Assembly (NCBI GenBank): GCA_032622095.1
Contig: CP136061.1
Span: forward strand, 86,402,324-86,466,323
DNA length: 64,000 nt
Direction: 5' to 3'
DNA from: Siphonodentalium dalli
Lineage: Eukaryota > Mollusca > Scaphopoda > Gadilida > Siphonodentaliidae
Shown here one piece after another: positions 34,526 through 45,700 of this stretch. Made by a program: the position numbers and the translations under genes. The notes beneath the pieces were generated by a model that did not search any database, was not told where the DNA came from, and worked only from the letters and a program-made list of their open reading frames with translations. Positions within the stretch are counted from its first letter, which is position 1. Every line of letters starts with the position of its first letter.

Positions 34526-35399
34526 ACAAAAATATAAACTTTAAAATCCTCAACAATCAGGAGAAATTCATCTGGCTATTCACCTCAGAAAATGAGTGCA
34601 TACTAAAATTACTAGGCCGATATTTGTGTAACTGCTTCTTGGAACGAGACGACAGTAAACCAACGCCAGAATAATATAATCTATCCAATCATGACATCGT
34701 ATATATACCGTAGTATGGTTACAGTTTACTGTCCATAATTATACACTTGCAGATTGTATAATACATACCTCTATGAACCTTTGTATACTATCCATATTCA
34801 TGTCAAGTAGTTACCCTGTCTACTGACTCCTAGCTATTAATAATCTTGCAATTATAGTTGGGACCTGACAACTCTCAACCTTTTGCAATTTGGAAGAAGT
34901 GATCGGAATGTAGACTTACAATATATTATATAGTTGATAAGTACCGTGCACTATTCAATTTCCAACATTTACATATTTAGACTTTTTAGAGTTAACAACC
35001 CTAGACAAATCAGTGTAACTACTTGACTGGATTACTATAACCAAGTTATATAATATGTTTTGTTTGTTTTGTTAAAATATACCACTTTATGTTCTAGTCA
35101 TACCTCTCGGGGTCCATTGTATGTAAATGCATGCATTTGGTTTCAATAAATCTATCTATTTATGTAACTATATTAGATTAGATTAGATTACATTTGATGA
35201 CAAGACAATTTACACGTGGAACATTTGAGACAGAAGAGTTTAACACTAATGTATAATGTAAATATCAGTTTTGAATAATAAATGAAGAGTTATGAGGCTG
35301 CAGAAAGGGGTCGAACTGTAAAATAAAATGAATGAGGCGGTCACTGATGAGAATCTATATTTATTCTACATTCAGAGACTATCCATCGACCATCTTCCA

Positions 35400-35885
35400 G
35401 TTTTAACATCCACGACAAATTTAATGATGATCCGACAAAAGATACGACCTGTAGCCCGTGCTAATAGATTGAATTTTGAAATTCAAGATAATCATGCAAA
35501 GAGTAAATTCCAAGATAGCCGCTGGCGGTCATGCTTTTTGGCCGTACGACCCCAAAATGAGTCGTTCCCATATACATGTCAATGTCAACAGCCATGAGAA
35601 ATCTCATAAAGATCTGACCAAAGGTACGACCTGTAGCCTGTGCCAAAGGATTTAGTCATGTAAAGAGTAAAATACAAGATGGCTGCTGGCAGCCATGTTT
35701 TTTGGCCGAATGACCCCAAAATGACTCGTTCCCATCTACATGGTCAATGTCAACATTCATGACAAATTTCGTAAAGATCAGACCAATGGTACGAATTGTT
35801 GCCCGCGCCAAAATAAATTGTTGACGGACACACAGACACACACACGCGCGGACGACGGACACCAACCCATGGTAATAACTCAAAG
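35400..35885. repeat. Dispersed tandem repeat, about 170-bp unit
   Basis: Units contain 'gatcatgcaaagagtaaa', 'ccaagatggc.gctgg', 'gaccccaaaatgactcgttc' and 'tacgacctgtagcccgtgc'. About two and a half units are here, with related arrays at 47945-48360 (same orientation) and 55835-56390 (opposite). The outer end has 'ccatggtaataactcaaa'. Non-coding. Confidence 0.7.
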
Positions 35886-35919
35886 TGAGTTGAGATAATA
35901 ATGGCATGAAACTGAAGTC

Positions 35920-36622
35920 CAGTTATTTTATGAGCAAGCATATCGTACGAAACAATGAATAGTTTTATACACAGCTATTTCTTCACATATACACTCTCTT
36001 CTCTTGGTAGGGGTGGTTGATATGTTCACATATATCACAATAACACGCTCAATCACTGGTGTGGATGCTTTTGTGTGTGGTCATATTGTCCAATAGCGTG
36101 AATGAATTCCCACAAACGTCCCAAAGATACGCTCTATCGTCATGGTGTAGGGCAGATCACTCTATCAATGTGGGCGATCGCCGGAGTGGTGTGGGGGAGA
36201 TCACTCAATCGATACGGTCGAATGTCGGAGTGGTGTGGGGGAGATCACTCTATCGATACGATCCATCGTCGGAGTGGTGTAGGGGAGATCACTCTATCAA
36301 TACAGGCGACCGTCTGAGTGTTGAAGGGGAGATCACTTCATCGATACGGTCGAGAGTGAGCTCGCTTTAATATGTCTCGTCACGTCGATTGATTGAGTGA
36401 TCGATTTATTGCATATACCGCACTGATACGGACGATCATCGAATCTAATCGGGTGGTCGTCAAAGTCCGTTCTCTTGTGTCTCCACAAGCTATACTTGAT
36501 TTAGTGAATGATTTCTCACATATATCGCACAGCTACGGCCGGGCGATCATCTTTATGAATCCTAATAAGTGTAGTTAATTTTTTGATCCAAAAAATGATT
36601 TCCCATTTTCAATATAGCATTG
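35920..36622 (-). pseudogene. Decayed zinc-finger 3' flank with 44-bp tandem array
   Basis: Colinear with 20440-21049. 'gatcac' recurs at 36155, 36199, 36243, 36287 and 36331, an exact 44-bp period over five units. The units retain 'gatcgccggagtg', the reverse complement of the HSGDR linker codons, so the array appears to be built from part of a finger repeat. Confidence 0.75.
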
Positions 36623-37762
36623 TTACTTTTCCACATCGCCGGTGTGGATTCTCTTGTGTATCACCAGTGTGCTTGATGTACTGAATGATTTTTCACATAT
36701 ATCGCACTCATACGGTCGATCTCCGGTGTGGATTCTCCTGTGTGCATTCAAATGGCCCGACTCAGTGAATGATTTTTCACATATATCGCACTTATACGGT
36801 CGATCGCCTGTGTGAATTCTCTTGTGTGCAGTTAAGTTACCCGACTCAGTGAATGATTTTTCACAAATGCCGCACTGATATGGTCGCTCTCCAGTGTGAA
36901 TCTTTTTATGACTTTTTAAATTATTTAATCGACTGAATTCTTTCTTGCATATATCGCACTGATACGGTCGATCGCCGGTGTGAACTCTCGTGTGAGTGGT
37001 CAAATATCCTGCTGCGCTGAAAGCTTTCCCACAAATATCACATTGATATGGTCGATCGCCGGTGTGAACTCTCATATGTGTCGTCAGTTGGCGCGATGTA
37101 ATGAATGATTTTTCACATATATCACACTGATACGGTCGCTCTCCGGTGTGAATTTTTTTATGACCTTTTAAATCATAAGATCGAGTGAATGCTTTCTCGC
37201 ACGTATCGCACTGATACGGTCGTTCACCGGTGTGAATTCTCTTGTGTGCGATCAAATGTCCTGCGGCATTGAAACCTTTCTCACATATATCGCACTGATA
37301 TGGCCGACCGCCGGTGTGAAATCGCGTATGTATCGTCAATTGGCTCGATGTTGTGAATGATTTTTCACATATATCACACTGATACGGTCGCTCACCGGTG
37401 TGAATCCTTTTATGACTTTTTAAATCATATGATCGAGTGAATGCTTTCTCGCATATATCACATTGATACGGTCGATCTCCGGTATGAACTCTCATGTGCG
37501 TGTTCAAATGTCCTGACTCGAAGAAAGCTTTCCCACATATATTGCACTGATACGGTCGATCGCCGGTGTGAAATGTTTTATGTATCATCAATTTGCTCGA
37601 TGTGATGAATGATTGTTCACATATTTCACACTGATACGGTCGATCACTAGACTGAACTCGCTTATGTGTTGTCAGGTTGCCGGATTCCATGAATGCTTTT
37701 CCAAATATATGACATATATCGCACTCATATGACCGACCATGAATCCATTTGTGTGCAGTCAA
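36623..37762 (-). CDS. C2H2 zinc-finger protein, thirteen fingers
   Basis: A 379-residue frame of tandem fingers with TG(D/E)RPYQCDIC linkers. Finger 1 is defective (CDICHIFGKAFMESGNLTTH followed by KRVQ: three extra residues and the last zinc His replaced by Gln). Fingers 2-13 look complete, with helices such as ITSSKLMIH, TRSYDLKSH, NAAGHLIAH and TESGNLTAH. DNA-binding nuclear protein expected; no effector domain seen. Closest to the 11-finger protein at 21 kb (shared ITSSKL and TRSxDLK fingers). Degenerate finger sequence continues upstream to about 37930. Confidence 0.82.
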   Translation of the reverse strand: MTAHKWIHGRSYECDICHIFGKAFMESGNLTTHKRVQSSDRPYQCEICEQSFITSSKLMIHKTFHTGDRPYQCNICGKAFFESGHLNTHMRVHTGDRPYQCDICEKAFTRSYDLKSHKRIHTGERPYQCDICEKSFTTSSQLTIHTRFHTGGRPYQCDICEKGFNAAGHLIAHKRIHTGERPYQCDTCEKAFTRSYDLKGHKKIHTGERPYQCDICEKSFITSRQLTTHMRVHTGDRPYQCDICGKAFSAAGYLTTHTRVHTGDRPYQCDICKKEFSRLNNLKSHKKIHTGERPYQCGICEKSFTESGNLTAHKRIHTGDRPYKCDICEKSFTESGHLNAHRRIHTGDRPYECDICEKSFSTSSTLVIHKRIHTGDVEK

Positions 37763-38700
37763 AGTGTTTGATCCAATGAATCAATTTCCACAGATATCGC
37801 ATTGGTACGGGCGATCGCGGTTGTTGGTTGTCATGATTTCTCACAAAACTGCAGTTCATTGCCAAGTGAAATTGCCTTTGTTTTGTCAGATTACTTGATC
37901 GCTTAAATCCTTTCCCATGTATATCACACTCGTATAGCTGCTCATCTGTGAGAATAGTTTCTCAACTTTAATAAGTGAATAACATTGTAAACAAGAATAT
38001 TCACCACAGTGAGTGATAACTTGTACACATTAGCTCATTATATTAAAATATTGCCAATCGAAGCGAGAAAATCCACAACGGCCACCATTTTAGTAATTAA
38101 AATTATCTCTGATAGGAACCGGAAGCGGAACAAACGGTTGAACTCAATCGAGACGGTGCTCACTATCACCAAATATATTTTGCTTTTATCCAGTAAGCTC
38201 AATATTCTGAAGAGAAATAAAAAAATTTCATCCTTAATACGTGTGATAATTTATCAAAAGACACGATTTACGGAACATTTCGTTCTGGAATTTAATGATG
38301 CCGCCATTTTACATTACCATCTTTTGCAGACGTCACGCATGCGCAAACTGTACAATTTAATACTTTACAATTTCGAGGAAGTATTTGTCTAATAAAACAC
38401 GATGAAATAACTAAATACATTTCCTATTGTATGAAAATCCGAGTTCTGTAACAGAATAAGTTAAGAGCTACCAACGGAACACAGAAATTTCATTCTAGCG
38501 GCCGTATAATTGACGTTATTCGTTGCGCCAGGTGACCGGGCACAAACCCCAGTACTTTATGATCCTTTATAACGACACTGTGCTGAACATAGAAGGATAC
38601 GCACTGCGTTCATGACTGAACTAGTGTATGTCCGGATCACAATGTATATAATCTACACGCGAATTACTTGTTTAAGGACTTTGCTAACCCAATTTTCCCC
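37763..38700. other. Upstream flank of zinc-finger gene
   Basis: Degenerate fingers to about 37930, then AT-rich sequence with 'gacgtcacgcatgcgca' (about 38328-38344), a CRE/NRF-1-like cluster that could belong to a promoter. The end (38640-38690) is shared with 22430 and 42380. The + frame 38009-38392 has no recognisable motif. Confidence 0.35.
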
Positions 38701-38701
38701 A

Positions 38702-39600
38702 AATTTAATAGAGTCCAAAATAAAGGTTTATGTTCACTTTTATTAGTAACCACAGTAACCAAACCCATGGATGCAACATTTTAAGAGGATAAATCATGGT
38801 AGATTATGTTAGAAATTCAAAATGTGGAATTTATAGAAGTTTTTAAAATCAATTTTTTCGAACCCAAAATCAACAAACACAAAGTCCATTTCAAAGAAAG
38901 AAATATGGCAATGTGTACTGAACACTGAGGAGAATGATGAACAATAAAGATATACTCACATTTCTTTAGTTTCATTAAGATTTTTTGGCTTGGAAGCAGT
39001 TGTTTACACATGGTAGCTTTCATTGCTCAGAAAAGCTAATTGTGAACTGAATTTGATGGGTTAAGTTAATGTTCACTCAAGCCAGCTAAGATTATGCCAG
39101 CAGGTGCTTGAGCCAGGACAAGATTACAACCTCATTCAGGGTGATTGGCGACCTAGTTTCTGGGTTATGGGGTACCGTACCCAGAGATTGGAGATTACAC
39201 AGTTCATTTGTCAAGAGATTCACAACACACCACTGTCCACAGTTATTAACACTTAAATGTCACCTCACTTCAAGGGATGTCAGGCAAGTTACTCAAATAT
39301 TTGTAAACAATTGGTTCTTATTAATTTTATCAAAGAATGCTTGATAAATATGAATATTATTTTATTGTTCATCATCTTCACAGTGTTCAGTACACATTGC
39401 CATATTTTTTCTTTGATATGGACTTTGTGTTTGTTGATTTTGGGTTCGAAAAAATTGATTTTAAAAACCTCTATAAATTTCACATTTAGTATTTCTAACA
39501 TATTCCACCATGAATTATACTCTTAAAATGTTGCATTCATGGGTTTGGTTACTGTGATTACTAATAAAAGTGAACATACACCTTTATTTTGACTCCATCT
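38702..39600. mobile_element. Large foldback element, about 300-bp arms
   Basis: The left arm (about 38710-39010) and right arm (about 39300-39600) are inverted copies: the left begins 'gagtccaaaataaaggttta' and the right ends 'acctttattttgactcc'. The shared interior includes the 'caacaaacacaaagtcca' segment. The spacer 39036-39290 is unique. Non-coding. Confidence 0.75.
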
Positions 39601-39609
39601 AGGTACAAT

Positions 39610-40430
39610 ACCTCCCCCGAGATGTCGCTCGTAAGCTGACTTCCAGTATTCTAAAAAAGGCATCCCGACCATGGAACCGGAGCGGGGTGTTGCAATCTAT
39701 GGAATCACATGCCACTCGATCTTTATAGATCTTTTTGGATTTCGCGCTAAAACGAAAGCCGAATAAATAAGCTATCATTTAGTGCTCAAATAAATAACCG
39801 GGATCAATTAGAGCCTGATAAAAGAATGTTTTCGAAAATTAGGCGGAAACAGTAATTGGGTTAAACAAAGTTCACGTGGATAAAAAGTAATATTTTAGAG
39901 AGAATAAAAATTATTTACCTGCTGCGCTCTCATCGGCCACGCGTTAGAATACGTGGTAAAATCTAATGGCGAACCAAATTTTATAGTGGCTATAAATAGA
40001 CAAACGAATATGACAAGGGTGATAATTCACTGAATAGTTCTCACTTACGCTTTAGATCAGATCTGAAGCATTGAAGCACGTTTTCGCGAACGGAACGCTT
40101 TTTACGAATCAAAAGCTATAATAAGAATATATTTCACTTGTTTATTTTGTGGTAGGTGAAGCTAAATATTGAATACGTATATTCTGAGTCCCATGGCCTT
40201 GTTCCCATTGTCTCCGACCCAACTTATCAATTGTTGTGATTACCGTTAGATCAGTTTCAGTTTCACACCTAAGTACCTGGTCAAAACAGCTGATCGCTAC
40301 AGGTGTTAGATTATATTTTATTTTGCAATAAACACGTTGAAAGTGTAATTTTACACAAAATAGTATAACATTATGTGAATATAAACTGTATGTATAACAT
40401 AAGTAAAAGTGGTTTATATATATTATACTG
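39610..40430. other. No gene seen
   Basis: AT-rich sequence without supported coding regions or repeats shared with the rest of the window. Confidence 0.35.
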
Positions 40431-40437
40431 TGTGCAT

Positions 40438-40584
40438 TCAAGCCTTGAAATCGTGTGCCTGTCATTTGCAGAATCAGGTCCCAAGAGGGTGAATTTGGTG
40501 ATGCTAACACGCTATGCTGATTAGCATCACTAAATTTGCCCTCTGGGGACCTCAGTCTGCAAATGACACACTATTTCAAGGCTC
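40438..40584. repeat. Short foldback, copy also at 47105-47225
   Basis: A hairpin of about 147 bp: the left arm has 'aagccttgaaatcgtgtg' and 'gagggtgaatttggtgatgc'; the right arm has their inverse ('gcatcactaaatttgccctc', 'cacactatttcaaggct'). 40600-41600 shows no gene. Confidence 0.7.
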
Positions 40585-41621
40585 GGATGTATAATATATG
40601 CAATAATCTCATTGAAAGCTGTGATGTGTAAAGTATTGTAGTGACAGTCACAGGCATTCTAAACAGTTGTGGTAGAGCAAAGGGGTGGGTCTTTAGTGAA
40701 CCATCAGTCCCTATAACACAAACATTTATGGGGCTCTGAGTCTTGGTCAGGCAGGGTCTATAGTAAACTGAGCCTACCTTTAAATTAAAGTCTTCATCAT
40801 GCATTTATTTGATACTGTACTCATGCTAAACGGAACACATTCCATAATTGAGTGATATCATATTATATATTTTTGCAACAATTGAGGACCTTACAATTAG
40901 CCAACATAAACACTACCTCAATAAAACTAAGCCGATTTAATCCCTTCTAATTAATGGGGCCGACTTCGCGTAGGGACGTCTTCAATGGGCCCGACTCCGT
41001 GAGGGGCCGACTTCTCCAGACACGACCCACTTACCTTACTATAAATGGACTTCTTGTACAAAGTGATGGAGAATAGATGCATTAAATTTCTATTTATTAA
41101 GATCTCAATCACTGTTTAGAAGGCCTGTGGTGACAGTACAGATTATTGAAAATCAGTTGGTTGTACTCACTGGACTGTCATACAGTGTATGACTGAATGC
41201 TAACAGGATAACATAATAACAAGCCCAATGCCCATTTATTTCCAATATACGGTGCTCAGAGGGACACAGTTTTTAGTTACCGTAATTATAAGGGAGAGGC
41301 AAGTTATACATTTTGAACTTGATATTCTTGGAGTTCTAAAGAAGTGAAAGGCAATATCAAATCAAGGACATTCGATAAAGTGAGCCGGATTGTCATTCAC
41401 ATAACTTAGCTGCAGCATGCTGTGTCATTCTATAGGCTGCTTTCCAGATACATGTATATATACATTCTGGCAAAATGTTGCAATTTTCTTCCTTTTTTCC
41501 ATGTTGTCCACCACTTGCCGCTCATGGCACATTCATTACTGACAATTAATTCCATCATATTTCAACAGAATATAACCTTAAGTAAGACAAGGACACAATA
41601 TTACCTAACTGAGTGAATCCT

Positions 41622-41836
41622 GGTGTGTTCTGTGTCATGGGTTCGACTTTGGAGCATTTCTCGAAATATGAATTTCTCATGTCTTAAAACTGAAATTTTT
41701 TCAAAGTCAATTTTTTTAACTTAGACCAATTCTAAGTAATGAAACTCAATCAAATGGTTATGTTTATGTTCTAAATTACTACAATACTCAACATATTTCA
41801 ACAAAATCTCAAATACAAAAAAGTTTGTTATGTTGC
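41622..41836. repeat. Second copy of repeat at 2791-3004
   Basis: Near-identical to 2791-3004. Interrupted at 'tttgttatgttgct' by the foldback that starts 'cacaggccttctaaacagtg'. Confidence 0.75.
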
Positions 41837-41838
41837 TC

Positions 41839-42291
41839 ACAGGCCTTCTAAACAGTGATTGATAAATAATTAAAATAATTTTTTTATTAATATTTACATA
41901 TAAGAAGACACATGTATGCATTAAGCAGCCATTTTCCTCTCCATGCTACTGGCAACTGGTCATTTTACAGTATGCAAGTCATGTGTCCATTTCAACACTT
42001 AAAAGGAAATAGCTAACTGACCGCAGGAAGTGGTCACTGGGCATGACAACTGTCAACAATTTTAAATTCTTTGTTGATATAACTGGCCAGTACATTGTGT
42101 CCACTCACCACTTCCTGTCAACAATGGGAAGTGTTGAAATGGACACAGGACTTGTACACTGTAAAATGACCAGTTGCCAGTAGCATGGAGAGGAAAATGG
42201 CCGCTTGATGCATACCTGTGTCTTCTTATATGTAAATGTTAATAAAAAAAAATATTTTAATTATTTATCACTCACTGTTTGGAAGGCCTGT
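41839..42291. mobile_element. Foldback element, about 165-bp arms
   Basis: Arms 41839-42003 and 42127-42291 are inverted copies, beginning 'cacaggccttctaaacagtg' and ending 'cactgtttggaaggcctgtg'. A solo end lies at about 41105-41135. It inserted into the 41622 repeat copy. Non-coding. Confidence 0.75.
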
Positions 42292-42344
42292 GTGTTGCTA
42301 CTCCATCAAATTTGGGGGAAATTGGGTTAGCAAAGTCTTTAAGG

Positions 42345-42570
42345 TTGTGTGAATTATTTCTCGTGAAGCAACATAGTGATATAATCTACACGCGAATTAC
42401 TTGTTTAAGGTTGTGTGAATTATTTCTCGTAAAGCAACACATTGATATAATCGGTGATCTAACGAATAGTAAATTATAATGCTACTTTGCGGGAACAAAA
42501 TCAAGATGAGAAACAGAAATGAAAAGTTGGTCGCAACAAACAGGTAACATCGTAACACTGTGTAACTATA
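42345..42570. repeat. Orphan copy of zinc-finger upstream flank
   Basis: Similar to 22430-22625 but with no finger exon nearby. Contains an internal duplication of 'aaggttgtgtgaattatttc' (42341 and 42408). It forms the left chromosomal flank of the giant element. Confidence 0.6.
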
Positions 42571-42601
42571 TTAGATTAGATTAGATTTGATGACAATTTA
42601 A

Positions 42602-42650
42602 AGTAACTGGTCCAGATTTTGTGGTTCTGCTTACTGGCAGCTGCCAGTAA
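42602..42650. promoter_or_regulatory. Left terminal inverted repeat and internal palindrome
   Basis: The 16-bp TIR is followed after 13 bp by TTACTGGCAGCTGCCAGTAA (42631-42650), a perfect 20-bp palindrome that repeats the ACTGG/CCAG words of the TIR. A candidate transposase-binding or end-recognition site. Confidence 0.65.
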
Positions 42651-42685
42651 CAAGAGGTGCTAAAAATAGTACGCAGGTGTGCATC

Positions 42686-42694
42686 TATAAATAG
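42686..42694 (+). promoter_or_regulatory. TATA-like element of ballast-domain gene
   Basis: TATAAATAG, 56 bp before the ATG at 42750. A start site about 30 bp downstream would favour that ATG over the in-frame one at 42657. Confidence 0.45.
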
Positions 42695-42749
42695 ATTCCA
42701 TTTTGGTGTTCCCCCAATTCCAGCGGATAGCACCAGCAGACTTAAAAAC

Positions 42750-45700
42750 ATGGCGTCGAACACAAAGAAAGCGAAGCGTTCACTTGGTTTTTTAAATGAA
42801 CCAGATGAATTAGCGTGCGAATGCACCAACACGTGCAACAGAAAGGGTGATCCAATGAGGAGAGGCATGTGCCCGTGCCTATCAAGCCAGAATTTTTGTA
42901 CCCCAAAGTGTACTTGTGGGTCAAAAAAAATGAAATGCCAGAACCGTCCTGAGAGGACGACATTTGCGTTGACCGATTCGACTGTCGCTGAGCCTGTGTC
43001 CACGGACTACCCATTGGACTACGACTCGGATAGCGACGATAGCGACGATGACCCACACGAGGTGAGATAATATTTTTCCATAGTAAATAAATTATTGGTT
43101 ATTGTTTTATCTTGACTATTAAAAAAATAGTTCTTGCTTCCACTGAGACTCTGCATTCAATTTTCATCGTCATTGCCGCCCGATGATTGCGGACGCTGAG
43201 AAAAATTATTTAAATATGACAGTCCAAATTCAAGCTGGTCGTCAAATTCACAACCATATGTGATAAAATGGTTATTTATTTTGTGGGAACCATTATTTTG
43301 CCACTGACTTGGGGGGGGGGGGGGTGGTTGGAGCCATTACTGCATCAGGCACTATTCCTTCATTATTTGATAAATATTCTTGAAACTTGAAATTTGTATA
43401 ACTAAATGGCCTGCCCAATATGAATCTTGTGTACTGGTCTCAAGATGTGCCATTAAAGGGACACAAGGTACTTACAATGGGTGTAAAATGTGCAAAAAGT
43501 ATAAAAGTCTGTAAAAAACATCACCAAGAAGAAAATGGGAGAATTAGATTAACTTTGTTCTTATTAGCATTACTGATTCTCCTCCAATAACAATATTTAG
43601 CATTTTGAAACTACTGTTATGTTTACTTTTGTGACAAACAAAATTAGCGATTTGTCAACCCTCTTACTCTTCTTCATCTGTACGCCGTTTTCGGACAACC
43701 TCTATATATATGTAGAGTAAGCATATGTATTTACAGCTACAGTAAAATCAAATCAAAGGAGCATATGGCCAAAGGCCGTATGTTATGAGCATTAGTTCGG
43801 TTTAGAGTTCATCAGTAATGTATTATATCTGTGTAGTAGGTGCAAGGCGATCTGTATGGAATTGTAGATTTCCAACAAATAACCTGGGTATCATTACTAC
43901 TCTTGAGTGCCTAATAAACGTACAGGGTGGAATAATAGTACAGGTTGGAAAATGTCGCATAACTGAGTAATAGTACAGGGCGGAATAAACGTACAGACTG
44001 GAAATATTAGTACCATACATCCCAACAAAACGCACCATCTGACTGGTTTACTGATGCCATGTGACAGAAATAGTTTCGATGGATAGCCAGGTCTGTGAAT
44101 CTACAGTGTGCTGATCACTGTCAACAATCAGAGTTCATTTATCTATGAATAACACAATTTAAGATTGGTGAATTATTTCTGTTGGTTAATTTAATAAACG
44201 TACAGGACCAAATAACGATCGTACAGGTGGGAATTTTACCTCGATTTTAATAATCGTACATGTATGTTTATTAGGCACTCAAGAGTATCATATCAATTGG
44301 ACCATCAACGTTTATTAAATATAGATCGATGATTGGACTTTTATTGGAAATTCTACAATAACAGTAACTACTAATGTTTGTGTAAACACAATGCTTTTGA
44401 CATGCGAAATCTCATTTTGGACATTTGTTAACAACAAAGTCAATTTATTCTTTCATGAACTTGCTGATACTAAGTTGTTATATAGACTTCTATGTTATTT
44501 CACATGAACCCACTTCAATCTTCCATATCTGGAAATAATATTTTAGAAGCAAATGTTTAAAATACTTATAAATTTTCAGCTCTCAGTGGCCTTCTGTGAA
44601 GATGGGGTCGACACATTAGTGGATGTGGACTATTGTCCAGATATGTCAGAAATGAGTCTGCAATCGTTAGCTGAACAGACCGCTACTGCCAGTGTCGGTG
44701 ATCAGGTGAGAACTTATGAGAATTTCATGTTGTATCTACACAACACCTTGATTTATTACTTTCATGACTTGAGCTTTCTGAAATTTTGCAAAAACCCTGT
44801 GCCAATGCATTCTCTTATATATGAGAGCAACATGTATTTATCACATAATTTGGCCATAAAAGCAGTTTCATAATTATCGGTAATAGACACGTTTAATATC
44901 AGCGCGTGCGATGACGTCACGGCGTTCTTCAAATAACTTGCGATCGCTGTAGTTTATGATTGTTGTTTTTGATGAATATTGCGCGTTGCTTCGGGTTTAT
45001 TTGATCATGTGATAAAAGGTATCTCACACTCGTCCTATTTTATACGTAATTTATCAACCTCGTCCTCTAAATTCTATTTGAGCCTCGGTAAACCTCGGCT
45101 CAAATCGAATTTAGTGAACTCGGTTGATAAATTCCGTATAAACTAGAAACTCATGTGAGCTCCTCTATATAAGAGATAAAAGAGAATACATTGTCCTAAC
45201 AATATTGACCTTGATCATGTAACAATGTGCATTCTCTTATATATACATATGCGAGGCTCCATATGAGAGACTCTCATATACATGTATAAGAGAATGCACT
45301 GGCACCGCTCCCATTTTGAAAGGGTTAACAATTTATTCATTGGGGTCAAACTAAAATTTAATGTCAATTTATTATATAACACATTCTTAAAATACAACAT
45401 ATCTTATTCCTGAGGATGTAAGTACATGTAGAGATTTTGTTTTTACATGTATCAACAGATCTGATATTAGTCTGCCCAAATCAATCGCATATCTAAATCC
45501 AAATCATTTCCAATTGATATTTAAGCAATAATTTAAGTTTTTGCATTGAAAATGAACTAGTGACCTTCTTGACGATTACACACTGAGTATTCTGATCGCT
45601 TATTGGTTAAACCATCATCGCACCCATTTTGTCTACTGCAAAATCACTTCGTAAATATTTTTAAATATAGGAAAGAGGTTTTATGTTGCCATAAATGTGA

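Larger units (their letters stand above)
30061..35165 (+). mobile_element. LINE (CR1/L2-like) interrupted by nested MITEs
   Basis: Coding order: endonuclease, linker, reverse transcriptase (YADD), CCHC region. The linker is split by 31183-32224, a TTAA MITE pair. The 3' end is near 'aataaatctatctatttatg' (about 35146-35165). An A-rich stretch before 30061 and several frameshifts show decay. 34680-35140 is 3' untranslated LINE sequence without other genes. Confidence 0.8.

Noticed and set aside
38009-38392. 127-codon plus-strand frame
   Set aside because: No motif, AT-driven composition (Ile/Leu/Lys/Arg), and it sits in the zinc-finger upstream flank.
42657-42749. Upstream in-frame ATG for the ballast gene
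   Set aside because: It lies before the TATA-like element and has a weaker context than AAAAACATGGCG at 42750.
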